From Marinomonas sp. MED121 (GTDB taxonomy: Bacteria; Pseudomonadota; Gammaproteobacteria; Pseudomonadales; Marinomonadaceae): 64,000 bases of DNA. The stretch's first letter is position 1; every line of letters begins with the position of its first letter. Positions 61,998 through 64,000 of the stretch are shown one piece after another. The notes under the pieces are model-generated. The model was not told the origin of the DNA. It saw only the letters and a program-made list of their open reading frames with translations, and searched no databases. The translations under genes and the position numbers were made by a program. The stretch is from assembly GCF_000153025.1 (NCBI RefSeq), contig NZ_CH672434.1, positions 1 through 64,000 of the forward strand. Reading direction: 5' to 3'.

Positions 61998-62893
61998 GGG
62001 GATAGAGGCTCTTTATGATTTGGGTAAAAGGCGTGATTCAACTCACTGATTGCCTGAGCGATTCTAGGCCCAAATCCCAGCATTAGCATGCCATCCATAG
62101 TCACAAGACGATGATTTTTACCCGCGGGTGTCATTTCAAATCCATGCCCTTGCAATATAGATTGACTGGCACCGTGATCCCCTCCTCTATCCATCATAAG
62201 AAGAATATCAGGTTGAGCAGCAATCACGGCTTCAAGGGGCATAGGCTTATAACCACTAAACCCTTTGGCAGCATTAACCCCACCCGCTAACCCTATGATT
62301 TTTGCGGCATGGGTATCCGTACCCGATACCACTGGGCTGCCTGACGCCATGCTCAAAATAAAGAGGACTTTTACCTTTTCATCTATTTTGCTTATATGCT
62401 GACGAACTCTAGAAACATCTGACTCAATGGTTTGCCAAAGACGCTCACCCTCTGGGGTTTTATTCAGTAACTGAGCCACCCCTAGCACCTTCTCTCGCAC
62501 CGCGTCCAAGCTTGGGGTCGCACTGTAACGCACTAACTTGACACCTGCGGCTTCAATTTGTCTTAAAATTTTATCAGGACCAGAATCCTCTGTGGCTATC
62601 AACACCTCAGGAGCCAATGAAAGCACCCCTTCGGCTGAAATGTTGCGTTTATACCCTATTTGAGGCAAAGCCCGAGCTGAGGCAGGGTAACCTGACGTCG
62701 TATCCACCCCCACTAAACGCGATTCTTGCTTTAGGGCATAAATAATTTCGGTTAAAGAGCCGTCCGCCGACACAATTCTTTGCGAATGATCATTAATAGA
62801 TTGCGCATTAATCAGCCCGCTAAAAAAGCTTACCAGCAAGATCAATAAGGCATGAGGCATTAAGGCATGAGGCATTAAGACAGGCCGCTTCAT
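61994..62893 (-). CDS. hmuT: Periplasmic haem-binding protein HmuT
   Basis: The 299-residue protein has a signal peptide (LLILLVSFFSGLINAQ) and the cluster-A binding-protein fold: RIVSADGSLTEIIYALKQESRLVGVDTTSGYP, PEVLIATEDSGPDKILRQIEAAG, KIIGLAGGVNAAKGFSGYKPM with the haem-binding Tyr region, and a C-terminal GPRIAQAISEL. The signal peptide contains a doubled LMPHA segment from a 15-bp tandem repeat (about 62848-62877). It passes haem to HmuU. Confidence 0.92.
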   Translation of the reverse strand: MKRPVLMPHALMPHALLILLVSFFSGLINAQSINDHSQRIVSADGSLTEIIYALKQESRLVGVDTTSGYPASARALPQIGYKRNISAEGVLSLAPEVLIATEDSGPDKILRQIEAAGVKLVRYSATPSLDAVREKVLGVAQLLNKTPEGERLWQTIESDVSRVRQHISKIDEKVKVLFILSMASGSPVVSGTDTHAAKIIGLAGGVNAAKGFSGYKPMPLEAVIAAQPDILLMMDRGGDHGASQSILQGHGFEMTPAGKNHRLVTMDGMLMLGFGPRIAQAISELNHAFYPNHKEPLSP

Positions 62894-63990
62894 GCTTCTA
62901 CTTCCAAGTTAGTTTCTGCCTCTAAAAGACGTTCAGCAAAATGACGCCAAGTGGTGTTTTCAGGATTGCCTTCTTCACGCTGACCAAAGAATTGAGCAAT
63001 GGTCTCACCCGCACCATCATAAAGCTCTAATGAGGTAATATCGCCATCTGCACTAGGCTTACGGACTAACCAAGCCGAATCAATATTGCTGGTTAATAGG
63101 TGTAAGTTAAACTCATCGTCCAAGATATTTAACCAAGGCCCCATGCTTCTAACGATATTAATTGGGCCGGTGTGAATTTGAATATTGCCCCGATTACCGA
63201 CAAAACACATGATAGATAAATCTGACTTAGCGATATCGTCTAATAAGCCTTCTAACCGACTAGCATCGAATCTTTGTGCTAAAGGTTCACCCACCAAACG
63301 AAAAGCTTGCAACCGTGAAACCTGATGCTTTTTAAGCAAGCCGAAAAACTGATGCACATTACGCATATCACGCCAGTCCCGCTTTAAGGAAACAGAATCA
63401 ACCTCTGCGTCCGTTAAATAGGTTTGCTCATCATGTTGAGCCGCTAGCACTAATGTATCCGGCTTCACGGTTAAATGTTTTTCCAGCAAGGTTTGATAAG
63501 CCTGAAGGTCACTCTCAGGCTGTAAATAAATCTTTTGAATGGCATCACCCGTATTATCAAAAAACTGCAGACTATAGCGTGGGCCTTTTGGCGTCTGTTC
63601 CAATACGGCAAACCCAGCGTGCCAGCGACTAATAATAATTCGCAGATCAATTTTTCTATCTTGAGTAATCACCAACCCCATTGGGCCATTAATGCTGACA
63701 TTGTCATAAATACCTTTACGCTCATGTACCGCACTGTCATTACGCGTCAGTGTCATTAGATAACCAAGCTGTGGAAAATCATAAATCATTTCGGCAAAAC
63801 GATTATCTAGGCGCAGGCTACTCAGACCACATTGAGCCTCTAACAATTGCGCCTCAGCCACCGCTAACAAATCGGCAGCATTACGGCGACGCAATTTTGG
63901 CTGGGCCTGTATCAGGGCTTCGTATCTGGCGTTTAAATCAGAATGCGAGTTGGCTTGGCGGGTCTCAAATAAGGTATTCAGTGATTGCAT
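62890..63990 (-). CDS. hmuS: Haemin-degrading/trafficking factor HmuS
   Basis: The 366-residue protein shows the two-fold repeat of HmuS/ChuS: DLLAVAEAQLLEAQCGLSSLRLDNRFAEMIYDFPQLGYLMTLTRNDSAVHERKGIYDNV in the first half and RDMRNVHQFFGLLKKHQVSRLQAFRLVGEPLAQRF in the second. HmuS handles or breaks down haem in the cytoplasm to release iron. It overlaps hmuT by 4 bases. Its ATG (63988-63990) lies at the window edge, so any upstream Fur box or promoter is outside. Confidence 0.92.
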   Translation of the reverse strand: MQSLNTLFETRQANSHSDLNARYEALIQAQPKLRRRNAADLLAVAEAQLLEAQCGLSSLRLDNRFAEMIYDFPQLGYLMTLTRNDSAVHERKGIYDNVSINGPMGLVITQDRKIDLRIIISRWHAGFAVLEQTPKGPRYSLQFFDNTGDAIQKIYLQPESDLQAYQTLLEKHLTVKPDTLVLAAQHDEQTYLTDAEVDSVSLKRDWRDMRNVHQFFGLLKKHQVSRLQAFRLVGEPLAQRFDASRLEGLLDDIAKSDLSIMCFVGNRGNIQIHTGPINIVRSMGPWLNILDDEFNLHLLTSNIDSAWLVRKPSADGDITSLELYDGAGETIAQFFGQREEGNPENTTWRHFAERLLEAETNLEVEA

Positions 63991-64000
63991 GACAATATCT

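Overview
This window comes from a marine gammaproteobacterium with moderately AT-rich DNA, probably an Oceanospirillales member close to Marinomonas. I infer this from the gene set (exosortase-associated acyltransferase, hmuSTUV, alsT, yqhC/yqhD-like pair, TRAP and SSS transport, many AraC/LysR regulators) and from remembered family resemblance, not from a search. I see no rRNA, tRNA, CRISPR array, integrase or phage genes.

1-11.4 kb is an accessory region, almost all on the minus strand. It holds an exosortase-associated acyltransferase, a DinB remnant, a YhhY-like acetyltransferase, an acetyltransferase gene cut by a MITE, a small secreted protein present twice, a HAD-like phosphatase, two REP-associated tyrosine transposases (one intact, one broken) with several solo ends, a small membrane protein, an Mrr-like endonuclease and another small secreted protein. 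Three intergenic stretches faintly resemble integron attC sites.

11.4-31.6 kb is the most interesting part: a continuous 20 kb minus-strand locus that looks like an uncharacterised biosynthetic and export cluster. Reading in the direction of transcription: AMP-forming ligase, PLP-dependent decarboxylase, acyl-CoA-dehydrogenase-like protein, two small thiolase-fold/ketosynthase-like proteins separated by an unknown protein, FAD halogenase-like protein, alpha/beta hydrolase, degenerate asparagine-synthetase-like protein, acyl carrier protein, TPR protein, Lol/MacB-type ABC ATPase, lipoprotein, FtsX-type permease, LolA-like periplasmic carrier, outer-membrane beta-barrel and a large acyl-CoA dehydrogenase. 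The ligase, decarboxylase and carrier protein suggest an amino acid loaded on the carrier and decarboxylated there. The second half looks like a route for moving a lipid-like product across the envelope.

32-40 kb holds a yqhC-like regulator and yqhD-like alcohol dehydrogenase, a Cache-HAMP-PAS-GGDEF protein, a relic of a second yqhD, a second AraC regulator and an NmrA-like/DUF1772 pair. 40.5-48.7 kb is a catabolic cluster (orphan TRAP binding protein, IclR regulator, sodium:solute symporter with two very small membrane proteins, SDR, cupin, cyclase-family hydrolase, BKACE, 3-hydroxyacyl-CoA-dehydrogenase-like enzyme). 49-54.5 kb has a flavin monooxygenase with a small ABM-like protein, two LysR regulators, RidA and a cupin. 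54.5-60 kb has a NIT-domain chemoreceptor, a membrane protein and AlsT. 60.1-64 kb is hmuSTUV for haem uptake.

A MITE family with IS5-like ends and 4-bp YTAR target duplications is scattered through the window (about 2.4, 20.0, 32.8, 35.3 and 56.8 kb). It has landed inside one gene, inside the biosynthetic locus and on the stop codons of two genes.
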